Both the position numbers and the translations under genes were made by a program. A stretch of 64,000 nucleotides of DNA from JBEISR01 sp044371425 (GTDB taxonomy: Bacteria > Planctomycetota > Planctomycetia > Pirellulales > Pirellulaceae): assembly GCA_044371425.1 (NCBI GenBank), contig JBILTR010000001.1:496001-560000 (forward strand), written 5' to 3'. How positions within the stretch are numbered: position 1 is the stretch's first letter; every line of letters begins with the position of its first letter. Shown here one piece after another: positions 37,764 through 45,560 of this stretch. Under the pieces are notes generated by a model. It saw nothing but the letters and a program-made list of their open reading frames with translations. It was not told the origin of the DNA and did not search any database.

Positions 37764-39179
37764 CTAGACTCGCTGCACTGCGCGATTGCGGAAGAGGAAC
37801 TCCGTCAAATTCCCTTCGTGCGGTTGGAGCCAGTTCAAGCGATTGGTCGGGATCGGACCGATGTTCAATCGATCGATGTGGACAGCGGACAGCAGTGCAT
37901 CGATCCAATCGGGATCGTTCGTGATGGCGGTGCATACCAACGTCGATCCAATCGACTTGATCATGTCGGCCTGCGAGCACTTGACGATCGATGCAAACGG
38001 AAACATGTACTCCTTGCTCGCCACCCCGCGCTGCGGGCTGTCGGCGTGGACAATCATCGGCCTCAGGTAGGCGCAACGCGCCTGCTCAACCAGCCTCGGT
38101 CCGTAGGATGCCGTGTAGTCGGTCACACCGCTTTCCTCCAAATCCTTCTGCACCATCGCATACGTTCCCGTCGCCATGGCTGGATTGGTGAATGCCGCCA
38201 GCTGGGCACCATCGTCTTTGGGGCTGCGGACGTCGATCGGACCCAATCGAGCCGCCAGAGCCTCAGCGATTTTTTCGGTGTGCCGTGACGCCCACACACC
38301 CGAGGCATTGATGCAGCTGCGACCGGAATTGCTGACGATGCTTTCGACCATCAGGTCAAGGTAGTCTTCCCAGCGATCGACCAAGTCGTTTCCCAAGATC
38401 ACCTTGGAGAAACCGGGTCCGTGAGCCTGCACCCGCGGGTTGCCAGCATGCTGCTGCACCGTCTGAGCGCTGCCGAAAATCATCGACTTTTGGCATTTGG
38501 CCAAAAGTGTCGAACCGACGTCATGCCCACCTGGGTAGAGGCAAAATGCCTCCCGGGGTACACCAGCTTCCATGAAGGCCGCCACCATCCGATACGGTGT
38601 CCAAGGTTCCTGAGAACCTGGCTTGAGCACCAGACCGACCTGCAACGGAATCGCAGGCAACCACAGGGTATGAACACCGGGCGAATTGTTGGGGAGCACG
38701 GCACCGAGGATCGGCGTCTGGGCCTGGTAGCTGACGATCACGCCTCGCCCTTCCTCGCCGTATCCAGCGGAGAGGATCGGAAGCGGAAGCCCGCGCGTCA
38801 GCGCATCAAGAATTTTCTCCATGTTCGCCAGGACGAAGGAGTTCTTCTTCATGTTCGACCGGCACATGTGCTCGGGCAGTCCCGTGCTTGCAGACTGCTG
38901 CAGGATGAAGTCGTCCACCGACTGGTGGCCATCCCCCATCGGAAGCGTCGCATGCTCGAATAGCTCCGCCGCCTTCGTGCACATCTTCAAAAGCTGATCG
39001 CTGGGCACCTTGAGAAGAGCCGCCCGCGCCTGGTCCGCCTTCCGAAGATCCATCTGGACCATACCACCATTGACCTGACCGATCTTGGCGATCGGCTCTC
39101 CCGTGTCGAAGTGAATGACTTCCTGGGTTTCGAGAGACTGGTAGGGCTTTCCCCAACGCAAGGGATGCAGGGTCAGCAT
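37764..39179 (-). CDS. aldehyde-dehydrogenase-fold protein lacking the general-base Glu
   Basis: A 471-residue ALDH-superfamily member. The catalytic Cys lies in SNSGRSCINAS (about Cys289). Where ordinary ALDHs have LELGGK with the general-base Glu, this has QAHGPGFSKVIL, so the Glu is absent. That is the state seen in acyl-CoA reductases and other ALDHs that work on thioesters in the reductive direction. The region around GAVLPNNSPGVHTLWLPAIP is the NAD(P)-binding stretch. It is 89 bases downstream of a short adenylating enzyme on the same strand. Together they resemble the EhpF/EhpG type of two-protein arylcarboxylate reductase described in phenazine biosynthesis. Substrate unknown. Confidence 0.82.
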   Translation of the reverse strand: MLTLHPLRWGKPYQSLETQEVIHFDTGEPIAKIGQVNGGMVQMDLRKADQARAALLKVPSDQLLKMCTKAAELFEHATLPMGDGHQSVDDFILQQSASTGLPEHMCRSNMKKNSFVLANMEKILDALTRGLPLPILSAGYGEEGRGVIVSYQAQTPILGAVLPNNSPGVHTLWLPAIPLQVGLVLKPGSQEPWTPYRMVAAFMEAGVPREAFCLYPGGHDVGSTLLAKCQKSMIFGSAQTVQQHAGNPRVQAHGPGFSKVILGNDLVDRWEDYLDLMVESIVSNSGRSCINASGVWASRHTEKIAEALAARLGPIDVRSPKDDGAQLAAFTNPAMATGTYAMVQKDLEESGVTDYTASYGPRLVEQARCAYLRPMIVHADSPQRGVASKEYMFPFASIVKCSQADMIKSIGSTLVCTAITNDPDWIDALLSAVHIDRLNIGPIPTNRLNWLQPHEGNLTEFLFRNRAVQRV

Positions 39180-39268
39180 GGGGCTTCGATCCTTTCAAGT
39201 GCAGCGAACAGTTCTAAGTGGCGATGGAGGGCCGAAGGATCGACCCTGCTGAGCAGAACCGGCTTGCG

Positions 39269-40387
39269 TCAGTAGACGCCGACGGTCGTCGAGGAGGCGA
39301 GAACATGGTAGGGACGAACCCCGCTGATCGCATCCCATGGGTAAAGATCGCAGGGTGGTTCGCGCTCCCCTTCATCCCGCTCCAGGAATCCTGGAACGAA
39401 AAACTCCTTGGTCATCGTGTAGAGCTTGGCGCGTCCCGTCTTGCCGTAGTCGACCACGCGCTGATGATCGTCGAAGTCGACAACCTCCACCACCGCGCGG
39501 GGTTGGGGAGCGTAATAAGAAATCTTGTATCCGTCGTGCGGCCCGATCGGCTTGGAGCAGGCCAGCCCCATCAGCGTATTGCCGTAAGTCGGGGTCATGT
39601 AAACACCGCTCTCCTCGGTTGGCCCGCCCAGCAGTTCCTCGACAGCAAAGCGAGTCCACTGCGGGGTAAATTCGGTGCCGCCGGAAAAAATACCGGTGAT
39701 CCCGACTTCCTGGATGCTAGTCCCCTTCTCTGCCAATCCATACGCCAAAGCTTCCAGAAGCTTTGGGGTGGTGAACATGCAACGAATGTCATGGCCTGCG
39801 GTCAGGATCGTGATCGCCTGATCGATGCAGTGCTTCTTGTACTCCTCCAAATGCTCCATCCAACCCTTCTTGATCAACTTGATCACCCACCGGGGGTCGA
39901 GGTCGATGCAGAAGCAGATCCCGCCACGGTACTGGCAAAGGTGCTCCACCGCCAACCGCAATCGCCGGGGGCCCGACGGCCCCAGCATCAGCCAATTGGA
40001 GCCTTTCGGGAAATACTGGTCGGGAAGGGTGTCTGAAAAATTCTCGTAGTCGATGCGAAAGTCATCGATTACGACGCGGCTCTTGGGGATCCCAGTCGTT
40101 CCCCCCGTCTCAAAGACGTAAGTGGGGCGCCCGTCCAGTCCTTTGGGAACCCAGCGTCTGACGGGGCCTCCACGCAGCCAGTCATCTTCGAAAAGAGGAA
40201 ACTTCTTCAGGTCGTCAAAACCATTGACCTCTTTGAGCGGATCGAAATTGAGGCCCCTTTTTTTCTCGAGCCAGAAAGGGCTGCCGGTGGCATCCGAGAA
40301 GTGCCAATGCACCATTTCGACGGTGTGCTGATCCAATTCCGCTTTTCGCTGGGCTACCGAAACGCTCAGGTCGCTCGAAGATGTCAT
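39269..40387 (-). CDS. ANL-superfamily acyl-adenylating enzyme without C-terminal lid domain
   Basis: A 372-residue protein with the adenylation core of phenylacetate-CoA-ligase/LuxE-type enzymes. Motif A3 is FETGGTTGIPKSRV (about residues 92-105), A5 is YMTPTYGNTL and A7 is GKTGRAKLYTMT. It ends soon after A7, so the roughly 100-residue C-terminal domain with the catalytic Lys of full ANL enzymes is missing. EhpF-like arylcarboxylate-activating proteins are similarly short. The ATG has GAGAGG five bases ahead. The next gene encodes an ALDH-fold protein suited to reducing an activated acyl group, so the pair probably turns a carboxylic acid into an aldehyde. The substrate is unknown. Confidence 0.82.
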   Translation of the reverse strand: MTSSSDLSVSVAQRKAELDQHTVEMVHWHFSDATGSPFWLEKKRGLNFDPLKEVNGFDDLKKFPLFEDDWLRGGPVRRWVPKGLDGRPTYVFETGGTTGIPKSRVVIDDFRIDYENFSDTLPDQYFPKGSNWLMLGPSGPRRLRLAVEHLCQYRGGICFCIDLDPRWVIKLIKKGWMEHLEEYKKHCIDQAITILTAGHDIRCMFTTPKLLEALAYGLAEKGTSIQEVGITGIFSGGTEFTPQWTRFAVEELLGGPTEESGVYMTPTYGNTLMGLACSKPIGPHDGYKISYYAPQPRAVVEVVDFDDHQRVVDYGKTGRAKLYTMTKEFFVPGFLERDEGEREPPCDLYPWDAISGVRPYHVLASSTTVGVY

Positions 40388-40555
40388 CGTGTCCTCTCAG
40401 AAAGATCATCGGGCAGGTAAGGGGGCGGGGAGGTCGTAGAAGAACGAGCATACCCGAGAGGCAGGCAGTCGCCAACCAGCACCGGTACCAGGCTGGCCCC
40501 CGCTACGACCAGTCGTCGCATCTGGCCTGCTTCCAACTGGTATATTCCGGCCGAG

Positions 40556-41506
40556 TCAATCGGCGAGGGAATCGTAGCGGCCTGATCCGGCTCTCCAGCG
40601 ACCGATGCATTGCAGAAGTTCAGGCAAAACCTCACTGTAATTGTGATCCCCTCGCTCGATGACCTCCAAAGAGTGGATCGGTGGCAGATCAAGATTTCGC
40701 CAATGTTGATCCGCATCGCGGAACGATCCCTTGCCGCTCCTGACCTCCTGCGAACCGAAGCACCAGAGGGTGGGTATGGGAATCGAGGAGGCTAGCGGAA
40801 GGTAATCGTACTTGGCAGGTTCTCCGTACTTTTCTCGATAGGCTTTTGCCGAAATGAGCATCGGGAAGGGATAGGAGACTCGCATCAATTTGTCCGGTTC
40901 CCCCCCTTCCATCGCTTGGATGGCCTGAGCCATCGCCGATGCGTACCGGGTGCCCCGCGGGTCGGCGCGGAACAGGGAGGGGCTGAAACGGGGTGGGGAG
41001 AGCAGCACCAGCTCGCCGACCTGAGAGAAAAGCTCCATCGACTGAGACAGACTGAACACTGTCTTCACCGCACCCAGGCTGTGGCCCAGGATGCCGATCC
41101 TTCGGTACCCCAGCTCCCTACCCCACTGCGCCCACGCATGCAGGTCTTTGACCGAGTCGCCGATCGATTCGTAAGCAGCACCCGCCTGAATGACCGAAAG
41201 ACCGTTGCTGAAAAAGGCCATCGCATCGTGACCCCGAGTGTTGACTCGGACCGCGTCACAGCCCGTACCGACGAAGTACTCCGCGCAGCACCGCAGCAAG
41301 CGAGAGCTATAGAAGTTGCTGGCGACTCCATGCACCACGATCCAAAGCGTTTCACTTGGATCTGGGAAGCTGCCATCCCCTGCCCCCGGTCTCCTGGGCT
41401 GGTCGACGACACGTTGTAGGAACCCATCTAGCTTCAGGCCATCTTGGGTTCGGCACGAAACGATCCGTCCCAGCAGAGCGTCTACCTCTTCCAACCGTTC
41501 CGTCAA
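40556..41506 (-). CDS. alpha/beta hydrolase
   Basis: A 316-residue alpha/beta hydrolase. The nucleophile elbow is GHSLGA (about residue 145), the oxyanion region IVVHGVASNF near 57, an Asp candidate in LWCFGSQEVR is unclear, and the catalytic His is in ERGDHNYSE near 292. The segment DAVRVNTRGHDAMAFF recalls YheT-like hydrolases. It starts with TTG at 41506, preceded by AGGAGGT only five bases away, one of the strongest ribosome binding sites in the window. It lies 168 bases upstream of the acyl-adenylating enzyme on the same strand and could hydrolyse an ester or thioester in the same pathway. Confidence 0.82.
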   Translation of the reverse strand: MTERLEEVDALLGRIVSCRTQDGLKLDGFLQRVVDQPRRPGAGDGSFPDPSETLWIVVHGVASNFYSSRLLRCCAEYFVGTGCDAVRVNTRGHDAMAFFSNGLSVIQAGAAYESIGDSVKDLHAWAQWGRELGYRRIGILGHSLGAVKTVFSLSQSMELFSQVGELVLLSPPRFSPSLFRADPRGTRYASAMAQAIQAMEGGEPDKLMRVSYPFPMLISAKAYREKYGEPAKYDYLPLASSIPIPTLWCFGSQEVRSGKGSFRDADQHWRNLDLPPIHSLEVIERGDHNYSEVLPELLQCIGRWRAGSGRYDSLAD

Positions 41507-41651
41507 GCGGACCTCCTGGGCGCGATGGGTGAGTGGCCAACGGCACCAAGCCTGCTAGCTGCTTGCTCACCGGCGGTGGGTACGAAAAGAGCCATCCGTC
41601 TTCGCGACCGATGGCTCTGGGAAATCGAAGTCCTTCATGCCGTCATCCAGG

Positions 41652-41683
41652 CTTACTGGTTCACTGGCTTACTGGCTTACTGG
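41652..41683. repeat. four tandem 8-bp units over a gene's stop codon
   Basis: CTTACTGG occurs at 41652, 41668 and 41676, with TTCACTGG at 41660, giving four units in a row. The stop codon of the leftward gene (41669-41671) lies within the third unit. Because 8 is not a multiple of 3, gain or loss of a unit could change the reading frame at the protein end. Confidence 0.75.
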
Positions 41684-42808
41684 AGGATCTGTCTCATCGG
41701 TCGCGATGATCGCGATGATGCCACCGGCGATCGCAATGGCTCCCAGGCCTCCACCACCCAGACCGCCGCCTCCAACTCCACCGCCGCCTCCGCCTCCTGC
41801 ATATCCCCCTCCAAAGCCACCCATGGGCATGGGGCAACCGCACGGATCCTGGCAAGCAAGTGAGGTGCAGTCTTCGATCAGGGTTTCCACCACCGTGTAA
41901 TCGCTGTGGCATCCCAGTTCGCAGTTCAGCGAGGGGCATCCGGTGCTGGTCTGGGCTACAAAGCGCTCTCCCGCTAGCGTCTGGGAGATCGACTGCTGTT
42001 CTTCGCTTACCACAAACGAACTGGAGTAAATGCCATGCGAACCGGCTGCAACGATACCGTACACTCCAGGCTGCATCCCCTCCAAGCTGAAGGAGCCGGA
42101 TGACGTAGCACGGGTCTGGAACACTTCTTGACCATCTCGAGTGATCAAGATCTGGGTGTCGGAGTAGTCTCGGGAGGACGGGTTGGTGGACGATCGCACA
42201 TTCCCTTCCACTCGCCCCTGCGCATCGCGAATCACCGAAAACGACGATGCGAAATCGCGCTGCGGAGCAATCGGGTCTTGCGGGGCATAGGCATCCCCAG
42301 TCCACGTGTTGGGGCGGAACTGACTGGCGAGCAGTCGACGCGCCGCTCCAGGTACCTCTTGGCTCACCGGAAGATCTACCTGCGACCCAAGGTGCGAACC
42401 GGCTTCCCCTTCCAGCACATTCAAGGAAATCACCCCGATCGATTTGCCGGAGACCGCCGCCAAGGTGTAAAGTCCGGCTGGGACACCGGTGAAATGATAA
42501 TTCCCCTGCTCATCGCTGAGCGTCTCGGCGAATAGCTGACCCTCGCGAACCAAGGTGACACGGTGTCCGGCCACGCCACGACTTCCCGCTTCCACCTGCG
42601 ACAGCTCGATAATGCGACCCGAAAATCGACTGGCTTCGGTTCGAATCCACTGCTTGAGATACAGTCCGTTGAGATGGACTTGGGCGTCCGCCGATTCTGC
42701 GGAGACGCCAGGGAGTGTTACGGAGACATCGGTCGCCTGAGCGAACGTCTGAGGTGACCATGCGGCACCGGCCACTGCCAGCATCCATGTCATGACACGC
42801 TTGTTCAT
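41669..42808 (-). CDS. exported carboxypeptidase-regulatory-like protein with glycine-rich tail (paralogue A)
   Basis: With the ATG at 42808 the product is 379 residues. A signal peptide (MLAVAGAAWSPQTFAQA) is followed by two Cna-B/carboxypeptidase-regulatory-like beta-sandwich units: YHFTGVPAGLYTLAAVSG near residue 105 and SFSLEGMQPGVYGIVAAG near 225. A Cys-rich stretch (CPSLNCELGCHSDY, then CTSLACQDPCGCP) precedes a Gly-rich segment (about 335-360) and a hydrophobic AIAIAGGIIAIIA with a short acidic tail. The architecture suggests an exported protein held at the envelope by its C-terminus. The longer open frame upstream is not needed. It is about 500 bases from a clear paralogue on the same strand. 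The function is unknown. Confidence 0.8.
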   Translation of the reverse strand: MNKRVMTWMLAVAGAAWSPQTFAQATDVSVTLPGVSAESADAQVHLNGLYLKQWIRTEASRFSGRIIELSQVEAGSRGVAGHRVTLVREGQLFAETLSDEQGNYHFTGVPAGLYTLAAVSGKSIGVISLNVLEGEAGSHLGSQVDLPVSQEVPGAARRLLASQFRPNTWTGDAYAPQDPIAPQRDFASSFSVIRDAQGRVEGNVRSSTNPSSRDYSDTQILITRDGQEVFQTRATSSGSFSLEGMQPGVYGIVAAGSHGIYSSSFVVSEEQQSISQTLAGERFVAQTSTGCPSLNCELGCHSDYTVVETLIEDCTSLACQDPCGCPMPMGGFGGGYAGGGGGGGVGGGGLGGGGLGAIAIAGGIIAIIATDETDPPVSQ

Positions 42809-43320
42809 CGGAACCGGCCCTTTGTTATGGGGAGCGGTCTGGATCCATCCAGCTCCGCTTCCTTCGTACATCCTTCGCATGCGTCCCACTCGTCGAAGGA
42901 GAAATCTACTGGTCTTCGTTGGAAAGAGAGCGTCGCAGCGCATCATCGGAACATGCCAACAACGTCGCTACGAGAAGCCCGCAACCTTTTTCTCCCATTA
43001 CCATTCGACACGTTTTCTTGGCAGGCTTCGAATTGCCCACCAGATCGAATGAATTTCCAGATCCCCAGCGCGTAGTTTGCGGATCGATCCGATTGTGACG
43101 ACGAGCCTCGAGAAATAGGGCGATTCGGGGAAGCGAGCCGCCCCGCCACCTGCTAGCGATCGCTAGCCACCGTGCCGCTCCCGGGAATAGACCGATCGGT
43201 CGCCCCAAGGGAAAGGGAAGCAGCATCGCACCAACGATCGAACGCCCGCTGGGAAGCGAAGGCGAAACGACCAGGGCACAAAGAAGATGCCCCGGAGAAT
43301 AACTGCTTTTTGCGGGAGAA
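42809..43320. other. 512-base region between two paralogous exported-protein genes
   Basis: This lies downstream of paralogue B (stop at 43321) and upstream of paralogue A (start at 42808), so it should hold the promoter of A. Open frames extend into it from A but have no supported start. I see no recognisable gene, repeat or hairpin. Confidence 0.5.
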
Positions 43321-44553
43321 TTAGAAGCTGTCGGGAGTTTCGTTGGTTTCCGACGCGACGGCTGCAGCCACACCGCCGGCTACCGCGATACCTGCCAACC
43401 CACCCAAGCCACCACCGGCCAGGCCCGCACCACCGCCGGCTCCCATGCCGCCACCGATTCCCGCCCCGAGCGCTCCCCCAGCACCTCCGGCGTACCCGCC
43501 GCCAAATCCGCCCATCGGCACGGCTCCGGCGACACTCTCCGCCGGTGCCGACAACGATTGATCCTCAATCAACCGTTCCAGGACCAGGTAGTCCCCCTGG
43601 CTGGCCAGTTCGCAATTGAAGACTGGGCAGCCGTCGGCGATCGCGGAGACAAATCTTCGCCCCTCAGCGACCATCGCGACTGCCGCCTTGAGGTCACCCA
43701 CCAGAAAGGCACTGCAAAAGAGGCCATGCTTACCGGTCGCTGTGATCCCATAGGCCCCTGGCTCCATCCCTTCCAGGGTGAATGCCCCCTTCGCCGATGC
43801 AACCGTTCGATAGACCTCGCGGCCCCCACGAGTCACGACAATTTGTGTGTCGGAGTAATCGCGATCTCCCGGATGCGTAATCGCTCGAACATTCCCCTCG
43901 ACCCTTCCCTTGTCGTCGCGAACCACGTAATAGGAGGGGCCGAAAGAACGATTCGCTGCGATTGGGTCGGCTGCGACTGGTCCTGCCACCTGCTCTTCGC
44001 TCGGACGCCCTTGACTGACCAGCAGTCGACGAACCGATCCAGGTACCTCAGTGGCGATCGGCAACTCCACTTCATTGCTCAAGTGCTTTGCCGATTCGTT
44101 GTCCAAAACATGGATCGCAATCGTGGCGAGGGTGCCATTGCCAATGGTCGCCAGCGTGTAGATTCCGGATGGAACTCCCGAGAAAGCAAACCTTCCGTCC
44201 TCACCGCTGACTCCCTCGGCGAACACCTTCCCATCCTGGATCAAGTGAACGCGATAATCAGCCAGCCCTCGTAAATCGCCCGAATCGGACAGCTCCACTA
44301 TCTTCACCACAAACCGACTTGCTTCGGTTCGAACCCATTGCTTCAAGTACAGACCATTCAGCCAGCCCTGAGCCTCCCCAACGACCTCTCCCGGCGGAAT
44401 CGGTTCCACTTGGGCACCCACCGCAGCTCCACTGGCTACAGGAGGATCGATCGCGGCAGCAGGTGCTGCCGGTGCAATGGGATCCTGAGCGACTGCCCAG
44501 GAGAATGTGGCAAGCGAGCAGGCGGAAAGCAATCCGAACCAGCGGATGGACAT
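43321..44553 (-). CDS. exported carboxypeptidase-regulatory-like protein with glycine-rich tail (paralogue B)
   Basis: A 410-residue paralogue of the protein encoded at 41669-42808. Shared landmarks are LNGLYLKQWVRTEASRF, FSGVPSGIYTLATIG, the VPGSVRRLL segment, RGRVEGNVR-like sequence, SDTQIVVTRGGREV, the second sandwich repeat FTLEGMEPGAYGITATG, CPVFNCEL and VPMGGFGGGYAGG. The N-terminus is a signal peptide (LLSACSLATFSWAVA) followed by an Ala/Pro-rich stretch. The C-terminus is Gly/Ala-rich, with a hydrophobic IAVAGGVAAAVA and a short tail. It has fewer Cys residues than paralogue A. AGGGA precedes the ATG. The duplication suggests two variants of one surface or envelope protein. Confidence 0.82.
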   Translation of the reverse strand: MSIRWFGLLSACSLATFSWAVAQDPIAPAAPAAAIDPPVASGAAVGAQVEPIPPGEVVGEAQGWLNGLYLKQWVRTEASRFVVKIVELSDSGDLRGLADYRVHLIQDGKVFAEGVSGEDGRFAFSGVPSGIYTLATIGNGTLATIAIHVLDNESAKHLSNEVELPIATEVPGSVRRLLVSQGRPSEEQVAGPVAADPIAANRSFGPSYYVVRDDKGRVEGNVRAITHPGDRDYSDTQIVVTRGGREVYRTVASAKGAFTLEGMEPGAYGITATGKHGLFCSAFLVGDLKAAVAMVAEGRRFVSAIADGCPVFNCELASQGDYLVLERLIEDQSLSAPAESVAGAVPMGGFGGGYAGGAGGALGAGIGGGMGAGGGAGLAGGGLGGLAGIAVAGGVAAAVASETNETPDSF

Positions 44554-44933
44554 GGTAGCGATTCCCTTTTCTGTCCTCGGATCTCATGCCCATGTTCACG
44601 CGCTATGGGGCACTTCTCCAGCGATGCATCGATCGTCCCAGCTTCGTCGCGAATGAAGGCAATAGACTCGCCCTTTTCCGACCTACCGCAGTCAGGGACT
44701 CCCCTTGGGGTAGGGGATGCCTCCACCTCACGAAGCGACTGACTGGAACGACCCCCCCAGCATAATTTCTTGGCAAAGGAAGAAGAATAGGCGCAATTGG
44801 GAATTTTTGGAGAAGTCTCATCCTGCGATCCTTCCTCACAGTCGCTGCAGGCCCGCTGCCCACCACAAGATCCGAAGAATCGCACTTGCGAAAAATCCCC
44901 GTCACGGAAAATTCCTACTTGAAGGGGGTGTCT

Positions 44934-45188
44934 ATGCCGTGGTGGAAGAGTCAATTTCCGATGCCGACTCTTCTCCAGCCGATGACTCAGGCCTGTTCGG
45001 TAGCTCCATTGCAGCGATTTCGTGCCAAACGCTCCCGTCGCCTCGGCCAATTCGGCAGCGCCGTGCGGTTGCGCAAGGAGCCACAAGCGTCGAAGTTGCG
45101 GGTCAGTCGACACAAACCCAAAGCGTCGATGCGCGATCCTCAGGTGACGAAGCTGCTGGAGAGGGAGGAAGCTGCGCGGCGTGCGTGA
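44934..45188 (+). CDS. possible small basic protein, unrecognised
   Basis: An 84-residue frame begins with ATG after GGGGGT and ends in TGA. The product starts MPWWKSQFPMPTLLQPM and becomes strongly basic (RFRAKRSRRLGQFGSAVRLR), ending in a helix-like VTKLLEREEAARRA. Codon choice resembles real genes here, but no homologue is recognised and the region is otherwise empty. It could be chance. Confidence 0.3.
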   Translation: MPWWKSQFPMPTLLQPMTQACSVAPLQRFRAKRSRRLGQFGSAVRLRKEPQASKLRVSRHKPKASMRDPQVTKLLEREEAARRA

Positions 45189-45383
45189 GCAGCGCTTCCT
45201 GGTGAAGAAGTGAGCAAGGCAACTAAGCCGCTGGAGAATGAAAAAGCCAACAGCGGCTCTTTAGAGATCGCCTGCCAGCGACGCCCTCAGCGCAATCCGG
45301 ACGATCTGGCGCGATGAGGGTACCGGTACCACGATCCCACCGGCCAACGTTCTATGGCAAGCTGGGAACGACTCCGCTAGAGA

Positions 45384-45560
45384 AACGGTGCGTTTGGACC
45401 AGACTTGGTCAGCGTAGACGTCGAGGGGATCCACATCCCCCCGGCTCGGCTGGAAGATGGAAAGGCTCTTGAGCAGGTGGACTTGTTGCTTTCGCTGCCT
45501 AGCGATCGACCGCTAGGCAGTGTGCAGGTCCTGACGCTCGGCCACTATCGGTCCGGGTTG
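45384..45560 (+). pseudogene. start-less coding-like fragment
   Basis: After a stop at about 45380 the plus strand stays open to a TAG at 45558-45560 without an ATG. It would read GAFGPDLVSVDVEGIHIPP and continue with RLEDGKALEQVDLLLSLP. This looks protein-like but matches no family I know. It overlaps the end of the gene on the other strand by 16 bases. It may be a decayed gene end or chance. Confidence 0.2.
45495..45520. terminator. perfect 10-bp hairpin downstream of coiled-coil gene
   Basis: CTGCCTAGCG, a six-base loop ATCGAC and CGCTAGGCAG form a perfect stem 25 bases beyond the stop of the leftward gene (45545). No T-run follows on either strand, so it may be a Rho-assisted or 3'-end-stabilising structure and not a classical terminator. 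Confidence 0.4.

Larger units (their letters stand above)
44554..45544. other. 991-base gene-poor region
   Basis: No gene of known family is visible. It holds one possible small basic protein (44934-45188), an open fragment without a start (45384-45560) and a perfect 10-bp hairpin (45495-45520). The left part should carry the promoter of paralogue B. The long antisense frame at 44436-45113 has no recognisable content. The region may be the remains of decayed genes. Confidence 0.5.

Noticed and set aside
40384..40716. 110-residue minus-strand frame between hydrolase and adenylating enzyme
   Set aside because: It overlaps the hydrolase gene end in another frame, has no recognisable content and ends at the next gene start.
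42640..42660. tRNA-like GGTTCGAATCC box (also near 44330)
   Set aside because: In both places it encodes the conserved RTEASRF stretch of the paralogous exported proteins on the minus strand; no cloverleaf can be drawn around it.
44436..45113. 225-residue minus-strand frame upstream of paralogue B
   Set aside because: It overlaps the start of paralogue B in another frame, has no family motif, and composition suggests a chance opening.
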